A DNA stretch of 64,000 nucleotides from JAOSJL01 sp963704035 (GTDB taxonomy: Bacteria > Actinomycetota > Acidimicrobiia > IMCC26256 > JAOSJL01). Shown piece after piece: positions 42,624 through 51,347 of this stretch. Each line of letters opens with the position of its first letter. Position 1 is the first letter of the stretch. The notes beneath the pieces are model-generated. The model did no database searches. It was not told where the DNA came from and saw nothing but the letters and a program-made list of their open reading frames with translations. The stretch spans positions 434,001 through 498,000 of the forward strand of contig CAVPGR010000002.1 of NCBI GenBank assembly GCA_963704035.1, written 5' to 3'. The translations under genes were made by a program, and so were the position numbers.

Positions 42624-43087
42624 TGAGCTCGACGACCCCGACCCGGCACCCGCGCTTCAACCACGTGGCCATGAGCCTCCCCGCGGACATGCTCGACGAG
42701 GAGCACCGCGGCCTCATCGTCGACTTCTACGGCTCGGTGTTCGGCTTCGAGGAGTTACCGACCATGACCCGGGATCGTGAGCGCCTGATCCTCTCCGCGT
42801 ACACCTACGAGCAGTTTGTGTTCCTGATCGCTGACGACGAGCCGATGCGGGCGCCGCGGATGGACCACTTCGGCATGTCGGTGGGTACCGAGGCCGAACT
42901 CGACGACATGCTGGGTCGAGCGCGCGAGTTCGCGGAACGGGACGAGCGTGTCGACATCGTCGACAAGTCGATCGATGATTTCGAGGTCCTGGCGATCACC
43001 AGCTTCTACGTGGGCTACCTCCTGCCCATGATGGTCGAGGTCCAGTGGTGGGACTTCGGCGACACGAGCCCCGACAGCGGGGGATAG
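42623..43087 (+). CDS. VOC superfamily (glyoxalase-like) protein
   Basis: A 154-residue protein with the paired beta-alpha-beta-beta-beta units of the vicinal-oxygen-chelate fold: FNHVAMSLPADMLDEEHRGLIVDFYGSVFGFEELP at the start and MDHFGMSVGTEAELDDMLGRAREF in the middle, with His and Glu residues at metal positions. Members include glyoxalases, ring-cleavage dioxygenases and epimerases; the acidic, short sequence here fits no specific subgroup. It overlaps the dehydrogenase stop (TGATG), so it is co-translated and may act on the same compound. GTG 42620 is an alternative start. Confidence 0.83.
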   Translation: MSSTTPTRHPRFNHVAMSLPADMLDEEHRGLIVDFYGSVFGFEELPTMTRDRERLILSAYTYEQFVFLIADDEPMRAPRMDHFGMSVGTEAELDDMLGRAREFAERDERVDIVDKSIDDFEVLAITSFYVGYLLPMMVEVQWWDFGDTSPDSGG

Positions 43088-43137
43088 ACGCGTAGAGAGA
43101 CGCCGCCCGAGGTCGCTGTTCGCGACCTGCGCGGCGT

Positions 43138-43143
43138 TAGCAT
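43138..43143 (+). promoter_or_regulatory. -10-like hexamer TAGCAT, leaderless start at 43150
   Basis: TAGCAT with exactly 6 bases to GTG 43150, the same hexamer and spacing as at 9011. It begins the glycan-assembly region. Confidence 0.5.
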
Positions 43144-43149
43144 GACCCG

Positions 43150-44742
43150 GTGCAGACGTCCCCCGGCGAGGTCACGCGCGCTCCGGTGGCCCGCGAGCCA
43201 GGTACCGACCATGAGCCACCGGCGCGTTCCGACGGTCCGGCCTGGCTGTGGCGGATTGTTCCCATCGGGATCGGTCTCGCGCTCGTCGCAGGCGTGGTCC
43301 TGCGGTTCTTCGCCCAATCGGAGCTCTGGCTCGACGAGGCGCTGACCGTCAACATCGCCTCCGTTCCCCTCGGCGATCTCGTCGACACCCTGCGGCGGGA
43401 TGGGTCGCCGCCGTTGTTCTACGTCCTGCTCCACTTCTGGATCGACATCTTCGGTGACGGGAATGCCGCCGTGCGGTCGCTCTCGGGGGTCTTCGGCCTG
43501 GCGGCGCTCCCCGCCATGTGGTTCACGGCCCGACGATTGGGTGGTCGGGCCCTCGCCTGGATCGCGTTGCTGCTCCTCGCCCTGTCGCCATTCGCCATCC
43601 GATACAGCAACGAAGCGCGTCCCTACTCGCTGCAGATACTCCTCGTCCTTCTCGGAACTCTCGCGATGCGGCGTGCCTTTGAACGGCCGTCGGTCGCTCG
43701 CCTGGCGGTCATCGTTCTTCTCACCGGGTTACTTCTCTATGACGCGTACTGGTCGCTGTACCTCGTTGTCGTCGTCGGCGCCTACCTCGTGTTTCGATCC
43801 GTGCGCGATCCCGATCCGCGCGCCGCGCGGCGCGTTCTGGTTGCCGTCGCGATCGGTTGCGCCACCTTCCTTCCGTGGGTTCCCGTGTTCCTCGACCAGC
43901 TCGCCCACACGGGAACACCGTGGGCGACACCGGTCTCATTGACGACGGCCGTCGGACACGCGCTCATCGACTTCGGCGGCGGGTTCGTGCCGGCCGGATG
44001 GTTGATGGGCCCGCTGCTCGTCGCGTTTGCCGCACTCGGGCTGTTCGGCGTCGCACTCGACCGGCGGTACATCAGGCTGGATCTCCTGACGCGACCGCTC
44101 GCCCGCAACGAGGCTGCGATCGGGATCGGCACCCTTGTCGTGGGCGGTGGTATCGCGTGGGTCACGGCCGGAGCGTTCGAGCCCCGCTACGCCTCGGTCG
44201 TCCTGCCCCTGTATCTTCTGGTGGCCGCGGCGGGCTTCCTCACCCTCGCGTCGCGGACCCTCCGCAGCGCCGTATTCGCCGTCGTTCTCCTCCTCGGTTT
44301 CGCCGGGGGTATCGAGCAGGGTGTCACCAACCGCACACAGGCAGGTGAGGTGACCTCCGCCATCAACGAAGCTGCACAGCCGGGAGACGTGGTCGGATTC
44401 TGTCCCGACCAGGTCGGTCCCGACGTGGATCGCCTGCTCTCGGTCGACGTGCAGGCTCTGGCGTGGCCCGACGGAGCGTCTCCCGAGTTCGTCGACTGGA
44501 CCGACTACGAGGAGCGGAACGCCGCCACCGACCCCGCTGCCTACGCGCAGGTCCTTCTCGACGTGGCCGGACCGGGCACCACGATCTGGCTCGTGTGGGC
44601 CCCGGGATACAGAACGTTGGAAACGAGTTGCGAGGCTGTGGTCACCACATTGCAGGGTGAGCGCCCTGACGCTGAAACTGTCGTCGTCGGCGACGACAGT
44701 TTCTTCGAGTTCCAGAACCTGACGCGCTTTGGACCACCGTGA
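43150..44742 (+). CDS. GT39-type membrane mannosyltransferase-like glycosyltransferase
   Basis: A 530-residue polytopic protein. After an N-terminal cytosolic segment the first helix ends at SELWLDEALTVNIA, the conserved LDE-type motif of the first external loop in GT-C enzymes of the PMT/GT39 and ArnT families, where the acidic residues bind the polyprenyl-phosphate sugar donor. About nine to eleven hydrophobic helices follow, then a soluble C-terminal domain of about 130 residues (QPGDVVGFCPDQVGPDVDRLL). It probably transfers a mannose or pentose from a polyprenyl carrier to an envelope acceptor on the outer face of the membrane. It overlaps the next gene by GTGA and has a leaderless-type promoter. 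Confidence 0.85.
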   Translation: MQTSPGEVTRAPVAREPGTDHEPPARSDGPAWLWRIVPIGIGLALVAGVVLRFFAQSELWLDEALTVNIASVPLGDLVDTLRRDGSPPLFYVLLHFWIDIFGDGNAAVRSLSGVFGLAALPAMWFTARRLGGRALAWIALLLLALSPFAIRYSNEARPYSLQILLVLLGTLAMRRAFERPSVARLAVIVLLTGLLLYDAYWSLYLVVVVGAYLVFRSVRDPDPRAARRVLVAVAIGCATFLPWVPVFLDQLAHTGTPWATPVSLTTAVGHALIDFGGGFVPAGWLMGPLLVAFAALGLFGVALDRRYIRLDLLTRPLARNEAAIGIGTLVVGGGIAWVTAGAFEPRYASVVLPLYLLVAAAGFLTLASRTLRSAVFAVVLLLGFAGGIEQGVTNRTQAGEVTSAINEAAQPGDVVGFCPDQVGPDVDRLLSVDVQALAWPDGASPEFVDWTDYEERNAATDPAAYAQVLLDVAGPGTTIWLVWAPGYRTLETSCEAVVTTLQGERPDAETVVVGDDSFFEFQNLTRFGPP

Positions 44743-45905
44743 CGCCGGATGCCCACACCTCCTCGGCGTCCGCACGACCCGGCCGTGGGATCTCGGAGGT
44801 CGTCGAGCGATGGGCCGTGGAGCTGCGCCTCGTCGCACTGCCGTGGATCGTCGGGCGTGTCCTCACGGTTGCTGCGCTCGTCGTCGCGGAGATCGTGGTC
44901 GACGAGCTCCATAGGGGCGCGGACCCGACCCAGCTGCGCGACGGGCTCCTGGCGTGGGACGCCGACTGGTATCAGGGAATCGCGGAAGACGGCTACGGCG
45001 GCGTGGGGGAGGTGGGGCTGCGGTTCTGGCCGCTGTTCCCGCTGCTCGGCCGAGCGCTGGCGCTGGTCGTCGGGAATGTCGATCTCGCGCTCCTGCTGAT
45101 CGCCAACGTGTCGGCGATCGTCTTCATGGTGCTACTGCGACGCCTCGTCATGCGCGAAACCGGGGACGAGGCTCTCGCCAGCCGCGCCGTGTGGCTGTCG
45201 GCGATCTGGCCGACGGCCTTCGTGCTCGTGATGGGCTACGCCGAAGCGCTCTTCGTGGCACTCGCGGTCGGGTTCTTCCTCGCCATTCGCTCGAGACGTT
45301 GGGGTCCCGCCATCGCCCTGGGGGTGGTGGCCGGGCTCACGCGGCCCTTCGCGGTGTTCCTGGCCGTCGCTGCGGCCGCAGAGCTCTGGCGGTGCTGGAA
45401 GAGATCGGCCTCGCGGGAACGCCTTCTCGGATTGCTGGCTGTGATCTCCTCCGGCGTCGGGATCGGGATCTATCTGGTGTGGGTACGGATCGTCTACGGC
45501 GATCTCTTCCTCCCCCTCACCCTCCAGAGCGATCCGACCCGCCAGGGTTCCGCGCGCGACCCGGTGTCGAGTCTGGTCGAGTACGCCGGAGACCTCATCG
45601 CGCGGGAGGACCTCCTACGGGCGCTCCATTTCCCGTGGGGGGTGTTCCTCATCGCGCTCCTCGTCGTGATGTTCATGCGGCTGCCGGTCTCCTACGGCCT
45701 CTTCTCGGCCGGGATCCTGGTCCTGTCGCTCTCCGCCAGCAACCTCGATTCGCTCGAGCGCTACGCCATGGCGGCATTTCCGTTCATCGTCGTCGCCGCC
45801 ATGGTCACCGCCGACCAACGGGCCGAGCGTGTGGCCATGACCGTGTCTGCCGGGGCCCTCGTCGCCTACGCCATGTTCACCTTCAGCGGCATCTACACGC
45901 CCTAG
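44739..45905 (+). CDS. PIG-V-like membrane mannosyltransferase family protein
   Basis: A 388-residue membrane protein with about eight to nine helices. The first external loop carries LLAWDADWYQGIAEDGYGG, the WD-x-WY motif of the bacterial mannosyltransferase/PIG-V family, and RFWPLFPLLGRAL follows. It is a GT-C fold enzyme using a polyprenyl-phosphate mannose donor by family knowledge. GTG 44739 overlaps the stop of the GT39-type gene, so the two membrane glycosyltransferases are translationally coupled and likely act in one pathway of envelope mannan or arabinomannan building. The following gene, the FAD-dependent mutase-like protein, starts after 139 bases with its own putative promoter. 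Confidence 0.85.
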   Translation: MTPDAHTSSASARPGRGISEVVERWAVELRLVALPWIVGRVLTVAALVVAEIVVDELHRGADPTQLRDGLLAWDADWYQGIAEDGYGGVGEVGLRFWPLFPLLGRALALVVGNVDLALLLIANVSAIVFMVLLRRLVMRETGDEALASRAVWLSAIWPTAFVLVMGYAEALFVALAVGFFLAIRSRRWGPAIALGVVAGLTRPFAVFLAVAAAAELWRCWKRSASRERLLGLLAVISSGVGIGIYLVWVRIVYGDLFLPLTLQSDPTRQGSARDPVSSLVEYAGDLIAREDLLRALHFPWGVFLIALLVVMFMRLPVSYGLFSAGILVLSLSASNLDSLERYAMAAFPFIVVAAMVTADQRAERVAMTVSAGALVAYAMFTFSGIYTP

Positions 45906-45954
45906 GGAGCGCTGAGCGCGGGACACGATCCGGTGCCCTCGAGGGGCCTCTCGG

Positions 45955-45960
45955 TACACT
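45955..45960 (+). promoter_or_regulatory. -10-like hexamer TACACT
   Basis: TACACT lies in the 139-base gap before the FAD-dependent oxidoreductase (start 46045). It would give a leader of about 80 bases. No clear -35 was found. Confidence 0.3.
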
Positions 45961-46044
45961 GTCCGACGCCAGGAGCCCACGTGGGTCGGGCCGCCCTCCG
46001 CGTCGGACGCACCTCGGACCCACTTCCGGAGAACTTGTATCCCC

Positions 46045-47634
46045 ATGACCTCTCAGGCCGAATCCACCGCACCCTCGACGCGCGACTCCGATCCCCGGGT
46101 CGTCATCATCGGAGCCGGACCTGCCGGGCTCACGGCCGCCTACGAGTTGGCGAAGAAGGGCGTGACCGCGACCGTGCTGGAAGCCGACGACACGGTGGGC
46201 GGCATCTCCCGCACCGTGGAGCGCGACGGATGGCGTTTCGACATCGGAGGCCACCGGTTCTTCACCAAGGTCCAGCCCGTCGAGGACCTGTGGCACGAGA
46301 TCCTCCCCGACGAGGACTTTCTCCAGCGCCCGCGCATGAGCCGCATCTTCTACAACGGCAAGTACTTCGACTACCCGATCAAGCCGGTCAATGCGCTGCG
46401 CGGCCTGGGGATCATCGAAGCGGTGCGGTGCGTTCTGAGCTACGTCTGGGTACGCATCAAGCCACCCAAGGACAAGACCACGTTCGAGGGGTGGACGGCG
46501 TCGCGCTTCGGATGGCGTCTGTACCACCACTTCTTCAAGACCTACACCGAGAAGGTGTGGGGGATCGACGCCAACGAGATCCAGGCCGACTGGGCGGCAC
46601 AGCGCATCAAGAACCTCTCGCTGTTCCGGGCCGTGTGGGAGGCGCTGAAGCCCGACTGGTGGAAGCGACGCCAGGGCAAGGGCAAGCAGGTCACGAGCCT
46701 GATCGAAGAGTTCCAGTACCCGAAGTACGGCCCGGGGATGATGTGGGAGCGCTGCCGCGACCTCGTCGAGGCCCAGGGCACCAAGGTCGTGATGAACGCG
46801 CGGGTCACCAAGGTCGTTCACGAGAACGGCAAGGTCGTGGCCGTCGAGGCCGTGTCCGACGACGGTGCCACGACCCGGTATCCCGCCACCGACATCATCT
46901 CCTCGATGCCGTTCACCTCTCTGTTGCGTGCGATGGAGCCGGCCGCCGGCGATGCGGCGCTCCACGCGGCGGATGACATCACCTACCGCGACTTCCTCAC
47001 CGTCGCGCTGGTCGTCCCCGAAGAGGTCGGGTTCCCCGACAATTGGATCTACGTGCACGATCCCGGCGTCGAGCTCGGTCGGATCCAGAACTTCGGATCG
47101 TGGTCGCCCTACCTCGTCAAGGAGGGCCGCACGTGTCTCGGCCTCGAGTACTTCGTGTTCGAGGGTGACGAGCTCTGGAACGCTCCCGACGAAGAGCTCA
47201 TCGAGCTGGGCAAGCGCGAGTTGCAGAAGCTCGGTCTCGTCGACCCGTCGCGTGTGGAGTCGGGATACGTCGTCCGACAGCCCAAGGCGTATCCCACCTA
47301 CGACGAGACCTACAGCGACAACGTCGAGGTGCTGAAGAAGTGGATCGCCGACAACGCCCCCGACGTTCATCCCGTCGGTCGCAACGGCATGCACAAGTAC
47401 AACAACCAGGACCACTCCATGTACACAGCGATGCTCACCGTGGAGAACATCGTCGACAACGCCGGACACGACATCTGGTCGGTGAACGTCGAGGCCGAGT
47501 ACCACGAACAGACCGCGTCGGAGGAGAAGTCCACGACCGGCCGAGACGCTCCGATCATTCCCCGCTCGGTCGACCCCGCCCGCAGGTTGGCCGACCACCG
47601 TGACGACGATGGCCTCGACGAAGCAACCGCGTAG
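46045..47634 (+). CDS. FAD-dependent oxidoreductase / UDP-galactopyranose-mutase-like
   Basis: A 529-residue flavoprotein. VVIIGAGPAGLTAAYELAKKG is the FAD-binding Rossmann motif, LEADDTVGGISRTV the second flavin loop and RFDIGGHRFFTKVQPV the conserved loop of the amine-oxidase/mutase group. Members near GT and AftD genes are UDP-galactopyranose mutase relatives or desaturase-type enzymes; the exact reaction is not established. It lacks the short length of Glf, and the C-terminal 120 residues are of unknown fold. The gene directly precedes the GT2-methyltransferase fusion, so the two probably supply or modify an envelope sugar. Stop at 47632-47634. Confidence 0.82.
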   Translation: MTSQAESTAPSTRDSDPRVVIIGAGPAGLTAAYELAKKGVTATVLEADDTVGGISRTVERDGWRFDIGGHRFFTKVQPVEDLWHEILPDEDFLQRPRMSRIFYNGKYFDYPIKPVNALRGLGIIEAVRCVLSYVWVRIKPPKDKTTFEGWTASRFGWRLYHHFFKTYTEKVWGIDANEIQADWAAQRIKNLSLFRAVWEALKPDWWKRRQGKGKQVTSLIEEFQYPKYGPGMMWERCRDLVEAQGTKVVMNARVTKVVHENGKVVAVEAVSDDGATTRYPATDIISSMPFTSLLRAMEPAAGDAALHAADDITYRDFLTVALVVPEEVGFPDNWIYVHDPGVELGRIQNFGSWSPYLVKEGRTCLGLEYFVFEGDELWNAPDEELIELGKRELQKLGLVDPSRVESGYVVRQPKAYPTYDETYSDNVEVLKKWIADNAPDVHPVGRNGMHKYNNQDHSMYTAMLTVENIVDNAGHDIWSVNVEAEYHEQTASEEKSTTGRDAPIIPRSVDPARRLADHRDDDGLDEATA

Positions 47635-47637
47635 AAT
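47632..47637 (+). promoter_or_regulatory. -10-like hexamer TAGAAT, overlapping an upstream stop, start 47644
   Basis: TAGAAT has the stop codon of the oxidoreductase as its first three bases and is followed by exactly 6 bases and ATG 47644. The same construction occurs on the minus strand at 51342. Confidence 0.5.
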
Positions 47638-47643
47638 CGCGCC

Positions 47644-49128
47644 ATGAAGCGCATCGGCATTCTCGTCGTGACGTACAACGCCGCCTCGACGCTCGCGCAC
47701 GTCCTCGATCGAATTCCCGAAGACTTCCGACCGCGGATCACGAAGGTTCTCATCGGCGACGACGCCAGCCAGGACTCCACCTACCTCGTGGGGCTCGGCT
47801 ACCAGCAGCATCAGGAGGACCTTCCCCTCACGGTGGTCCGCCACCCGCGGAACCTCGGGTACGGCGGGAACCAGAAGGCGGGCTACCGCTGGGCCATCGA
47901 GCACGACCTCGACATCGTCGTACTGCTCCACGGCGACGGTCAGTACGCACCGGAGTTCCTCCCCCAGATCGTGGAACCGCTCGAGCGCGACGAGGCTGAC
48001 GCGGTGTTCGGCTCACGGATGCTCGACGAGGGCGAAGCGCGTCGTGGCGGCATGCCGATGTACAAGTACGTGGGCAACCGGATTCTCACGACGTTCGAGA
48101 ACAAGGTGGTCGGCCTCGACCTGAGTGAGTGGCACTCGGGCTACCGCGCCTACAGCGTCGCAGCCCTGAAGGACATTCCCTTCGACCGCAACGACGACGG
48201 TTTCAACTTCGACACCCAGATCATCATCCAGCTCAGGGAGGCCTCGAAGCGGATCGCCGAGGTCCCGATCCCCACGTACTACGGCGATGAGATCTGCTAC
48301 GTCGACGGGATGAAGTACGCCCGCGACGTGAGCAAGGACGTCGTGCGGTACCGGGCCCACAAGATGGGTTTCGGAACCGGGGAGATGGCGTTCGCCGACC
48401 AGGGCTACGAACTGAAGGAGTCCGACGACACGTCGCACGTGCGGCTGATGGCGTGGCTGCGCGGCCGACCGGCCAGCAGGATCCTCGACCTGGGCTGCTC
48501 GGACGGATCCTTGGCGGCGTTGCTGCGTGAGCACGGTCATACGGTCACCGGCGTCGACATCGAGAAGATCGACGGCGTGGGGGAGCGTGTCGACCAGTTC
48601 GTCGAAGCCGACCTCGACCAGGGGATTCCCGATGAAGTGGGCACGGGCTACGACATCGTGCTGGCTGCCGACGTTCTCGAGCACGTGCGCGAGCCGAGCG
48701 ACCTCATGGTCGAGATCCGCGGTCGGCTGCGCCCCGGCGGCTCACTCGTGACGAGCATCCCCAACTTCGCCCACTGGTATCCGCGTGCACGCGTGGCGCT
48801 CGGGCGTTTCGACTACGACCGGCGGGGCATCCTCGACCGCGGCCATGTTCGGTTCTTCACCCGTCGGAGCTTCGAGCGCATCGCGTCCGGTGCCGGTTTC
48901 GAGGTACGCCGTCGTGAGGCGGTGGGGCTGCCCCTGGAGGTCGTCGACCGCGGTGCGGGCGAGGCCGGTGTGAACGAGCAGGGCGGCGACGATCACGACG
49001 GTGCGCCTGTGCGTGGTGGCGGTGCGCTGGGCAAGATCGACCGGTTCGGTGTGTCGGTGTGGCCGAACCTGTTCGCGTACCAGTACCTCTACGAGCTGGG
49101 TGTTCTTCCCGACGCCGACGAGTTCTGA
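47644..49128 (+). CDS. Bifunctional GT2 glycosyltransferase-methyltransferase fusion
   Basis: A 494-residue protein of two enzymes. Residues 1-245 form a GT2 (GT-A fold) transferase: GILVVTYNAASTL, LIGDDASQDSTYL, VLLHGDGQYAPEF (acidic metal-binding region) and SGYRAYSVAAL, resembling polyprenyl-phosphate mannose or glucose synthases. Residues 275-440 form a class I SAM-dependent methyltransferase: ILDLGCSDGSLAALLREHG (SAM loop), VTGVDIEKIDG and IVLAADVLEHVREPSDLM. The C-terminal 60 residues are variable. The fusion would place both steps on one lipid-linked sugar or polar lipid. The gene convergently overlaps the last 40 bases of the large membrane protein on the minus strand. Confidence 0.85.
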   Translation: MKRIGILVVTYNAASTLAHVLDRIPEDFRPRITKVLIGDDASQDSTYLVGLGYQQHQEDLPLTVVRHPRNLGYGGNQKAGYRWAIEHDLDIVVLLHGDGQYAPEFLPQIVEPLERDEADAVFGSRMLDEGEARRGGMPMYKYVGNRILTTFENKVVGLDLSEWHSGYRAYSVAALKDIPFDRNDDGFNFDTQIIIQLREASKRIAEVPIPTYYGDEICYVDGMKYARDVSKDVVRYRAHKMGFGTGEMAFADQGYELKESDDTSHVRLMAWLRGRPASRILDLGCSDGSLAALLREHGHTVTGVDIEKIDGVGERVDQFVEADLDQGIPDEVGTGYDIVLAADVLEHVREPSDLMVEIRGRLRPGGSLVTSIPNFAHWYPRARVALGRFDYDRRGILDRGHVRFFTRRSFERIASGAGFEVRRREAVGLPLEVVDRGAGEAGVNEQGGDDHDGAPVRGGGALGKIDRFGVSVWPNLFAYQYLYELGVLPDADEF

Positions 49129-51335
49129 TCCTCCAGGTCGACCAGCAGTTCGTCACAGACCGGAGTGTCGGTGGGGAGCGGTACCAGTTCCGCGCTGAGC
49201 GACCGGCCGACACCGGGCGCCTCCACGGTGTTCTCACCCACCTCGATCTCCCGTGGCCCGGTGTAGAAGGTCTCGAAGACGAGCTCGTCGTCGAGACGTA
49301 CGAGAAGCTGCGCGACCCGCGGGTCCATCACGAGGTGGAGGGTGTAGGTCTTTCCGTACTCGATGTCGACCGGGAGGAACTCCCAGTCGGCGGGCACTCC
49401 GTTGTAACCGAACACGATCTGGTCGTCGCCGAGGTGCTCCACCCACACGATGTTCGGCTCCTCGGGAGTGCCCGAAACCATCACCGGTTCGCGGGTGCCC
49501 GGAGGTCGTTCCTCGAAGGTCGCCTCGTAGCGGAAATGCCCCGTGGCGGCGGTGCGCTCGACGGCGTTCCAGTTGGTCCACTTGACGTCGTTGGTCTCCT
49601 GCCCGTCCGACAAGTAGAGACCGTCGCACGCGCCGATGATGAAGAGATCGCCGCTGCGGCCGGACACCGGGAGTTCATCGCCGAACCCCACACGATCGAG
49701 GTCGTCGATGCCGAGTGCGCTATTCACGTTGTGTTGGGTCCCGATCCAGTCGGCGATGACGTGTTCGGGAACGTTGGGTGAGTACGCACGCTGGAAGAGA
49801 AGAGCAAGTGAGGCATTGGCCCAGATCGTGAACACGCCGAGCACGACGAGGCCACCGACCGCGGGTTTCACCCACCAGGCGACGGGCGCCGACCGCCGGT
49901 CGAAACGCGCCCAGAGCAGATACATACCGATGCCGCCGGCGATGACCAGAAACGGGAATGCATCGGCGATGTAGCGGTTCGAGATGTAGCCGAAGGGCAG
50001 GAGGGTGAGGGCTCCGGCCGCTGCTCCGATGACCGGCACTCTGACGAGGGCCAGGGCCTTGAGGATCCGGGTGCGCGCGGGGAGCACGAGTGCGATGACC
50101 GCAGGGACGGTGAGGGCGAACCAGAAGGGTAGTGACGACGGGATGCTGGAGGTGCGGTCGAAAAGGTCGAGCCGGTAGCCACCGAAGACTCTGCCGGGGA
50201 ACGGAGGGAAGTCGACGAACGGGAAGGTGCCCGTGAAGGAGAGCGCGTCGGGTCGCATGTACTGGAACGCGGTGGTAGGGATGAACTTCAGGCCGAAGAG
50301 TGTGCCGTTGTTCTCGGCGAGAAAGGCCTGGCGGCCGCGGTCGACCTCCGAGAAGTTCTGTCCATCGAAAGGAACGCTGAAGAAGCTGTCGAACTTGATG
50401 TAGTTCACCGCCGCGTAGAGAACCACCGGCAGGAGGCACACGACAGCGGCACCGATGAGGTAGCGGGGATTCCCGGCGATTTGTCGCGGTGAGAGCCACG
50501 CAAGCCGTTCGCCCCATCGGCGCGCGAAGTCCGAATCGCCGCGCAGGTGCGTTCGTAGCCAGGCGATGGCAAGGCCGAGGGCGAGCAGTCCGAGTGCGGC
50601 CACCGGACCGAGCCCGATCGAGACGCGCGAGAGCATCGCTCCCGACGTGAAGAACGCCGCCCACGCCAGCTTGCCCGGTGACGGCTTCTGGAAGAAGGCG
50701 AGGATGGCCTCGAACGCGGCGATCGCCAGTGCGACTCCCCACAGGATCGCCTCGTGGTACACCCAGGCGCGACTCGCTGTGTAGAGAAGACTGGAGCCTC
50801 CACCCAGCACGAACATGAAGAACGCGGTGAAGGCGATCTCCCCGTTTCCGACCGGCGCACGCGGACGGATGATGTTGCGTAGCCGCCAGAGCAGCCGTCC
50901 GGCGAACGTGACGGCGACCGCGAAGGCCAGCAGCATCGAGATCGCCGTGAGGCGCCCGTAGAAGGAGTCGGTGAGCGCGAAGACGGGTAGCCGCAGGATG
51001 GCCGGGAGGGGTCCCTGGTACATGTACGACTTGCCGTCGACGGTGAAGGCCTCGATGCCGAGGGTCTTCTGGTCGATGTCCCAGTGGCCGTCGAGCCAGC
51101 TCTCGGTCTGCGCGTCGTAGAAGTACCCGACCTTCTGCCACTCGGTGAGGTCGAAGGTGCCGCGACTGACCATCCAACCGAAGGCGAGCGTGCCGAGGAT
51201 CCCGCCGGCGATGACGGCGGCCGTGAAACGACGACGCGCGATTCGGTAGAGGACCGGGTTCGGCGGCTCCTCCTCGGGCGCATCGCCACCCGCGTTGTCG
51301 GGCGCGCGGGTCTGCTCGACAAAGTTGTCCGGCAT
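49089..51335 (-). CDS. Large polytopic membrane protein with soluble C-terminal domain
   Basis: A 748-residue membrane protein. The first helix (FTAAVIAGGILGTLAFGWMV) begins at about residue 37, and an external loop (DLTEWQKVGYFYDAQTESWLDGHWDID) follows. About ten more helices run to about residue 500, after which an extracytoplasmic beta-rich domain of about 210 residues ends at DLEDQNSSASGRTPSS. The topology and location after an AftD-like gene suggest a GT-C type glycosyltransferase (GT87/GT39-like), but motif support is weak and I would call it unknown. ATG 51335 begins with a TAGGAT element 6 bases upstream that overlaps the AftD stop. It overlaps the plus-strand GT2-methyltransferase gene by 40 bases at its 3' end. 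Confidence 0.68.
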   Translation of the reverse strand: MPDNFVEQTRAPDNAGGDAPEEEPPNPVLYRIARRRFTAAVIAGGILGTLAFGWMVSRGTFDLTEWQKVGYFYDAQTESWLDGHWDIDQKTLGIEAFTVDGKSYMYQGPLPAILRLPVFALTDSFYGRLTAISMLLAFAVAVTFAGRLLWRLRNIIRPRAPVGNGEIAFTAFFMFVLGGGSSLLYTASRAWVYHEAILWGVALAIAAFEAILAFFQKPSPGKLAWAAFFTSGAMLSRVSIGLGPVAALGLLALGLAIAWLRTHLRGDSDFARRWGERLAWLSPRQIAGNPRYLIGAAVVCLLPVVLYAAVNYIKFDSFFSVPFDGQNFSEVDRGRQAFLAENNGTLFGLKFIPTTAFQYMRPDALSFTGTFPFVDFPPFPGRVFGGYRLDLFDRTSSIPSSLPFWFALTVPAVIALVLPARTRILKALALVRVPVIGAAAGALTLLPFGYISNRYIADAFPFLVIAGGIGMYLLWARFDRRSAPVAWWVKPAVGGLVVLGVFTIWANASLALLFQRAYSPNVPEHVIADWIGTQHNVNSALGIDDLDRVGFGDELPVSGRSGDLFIIGACDGLYLSDGQETNDVKWTNWNAVERTAATGHFRYEATFEERPPGTREPVMVSGTPEEPNIVWVEHLGDDQIVFGYNGVPADWEFLPVDIEYGKTYTLHLVMDPRVAQLLVRLDDELVFETFYTGPREIEVGENTVEAPGVGRSLSAELVPLPTDTPVCDELLVDLEDQNSSASGRTPSS

Positions 51336-51341
51336 CTCAGG

Positions 51342-51347
51342 ATCCTA
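51342..51347 (-). promoter_or_regulatory. -10-like hexamer TAGGAT overlapping an upstream stop, start 51335
   Basis: On the minus strand TAGGAT starts with the TAG stop of the AftD-like gene (51345-51347) and lies 6 bases before ATG 51335. This matches the layout at 47632 on the plus strand. Confidence 0.5.

Noticed and set aside
45883..47931. 682-codon minus-strand frame opposite the FAD-dependent oxidoreductase
   Set aside because: Low-complexity antisense translation; the plus strand has the intact FAD motif and a GT2 start.
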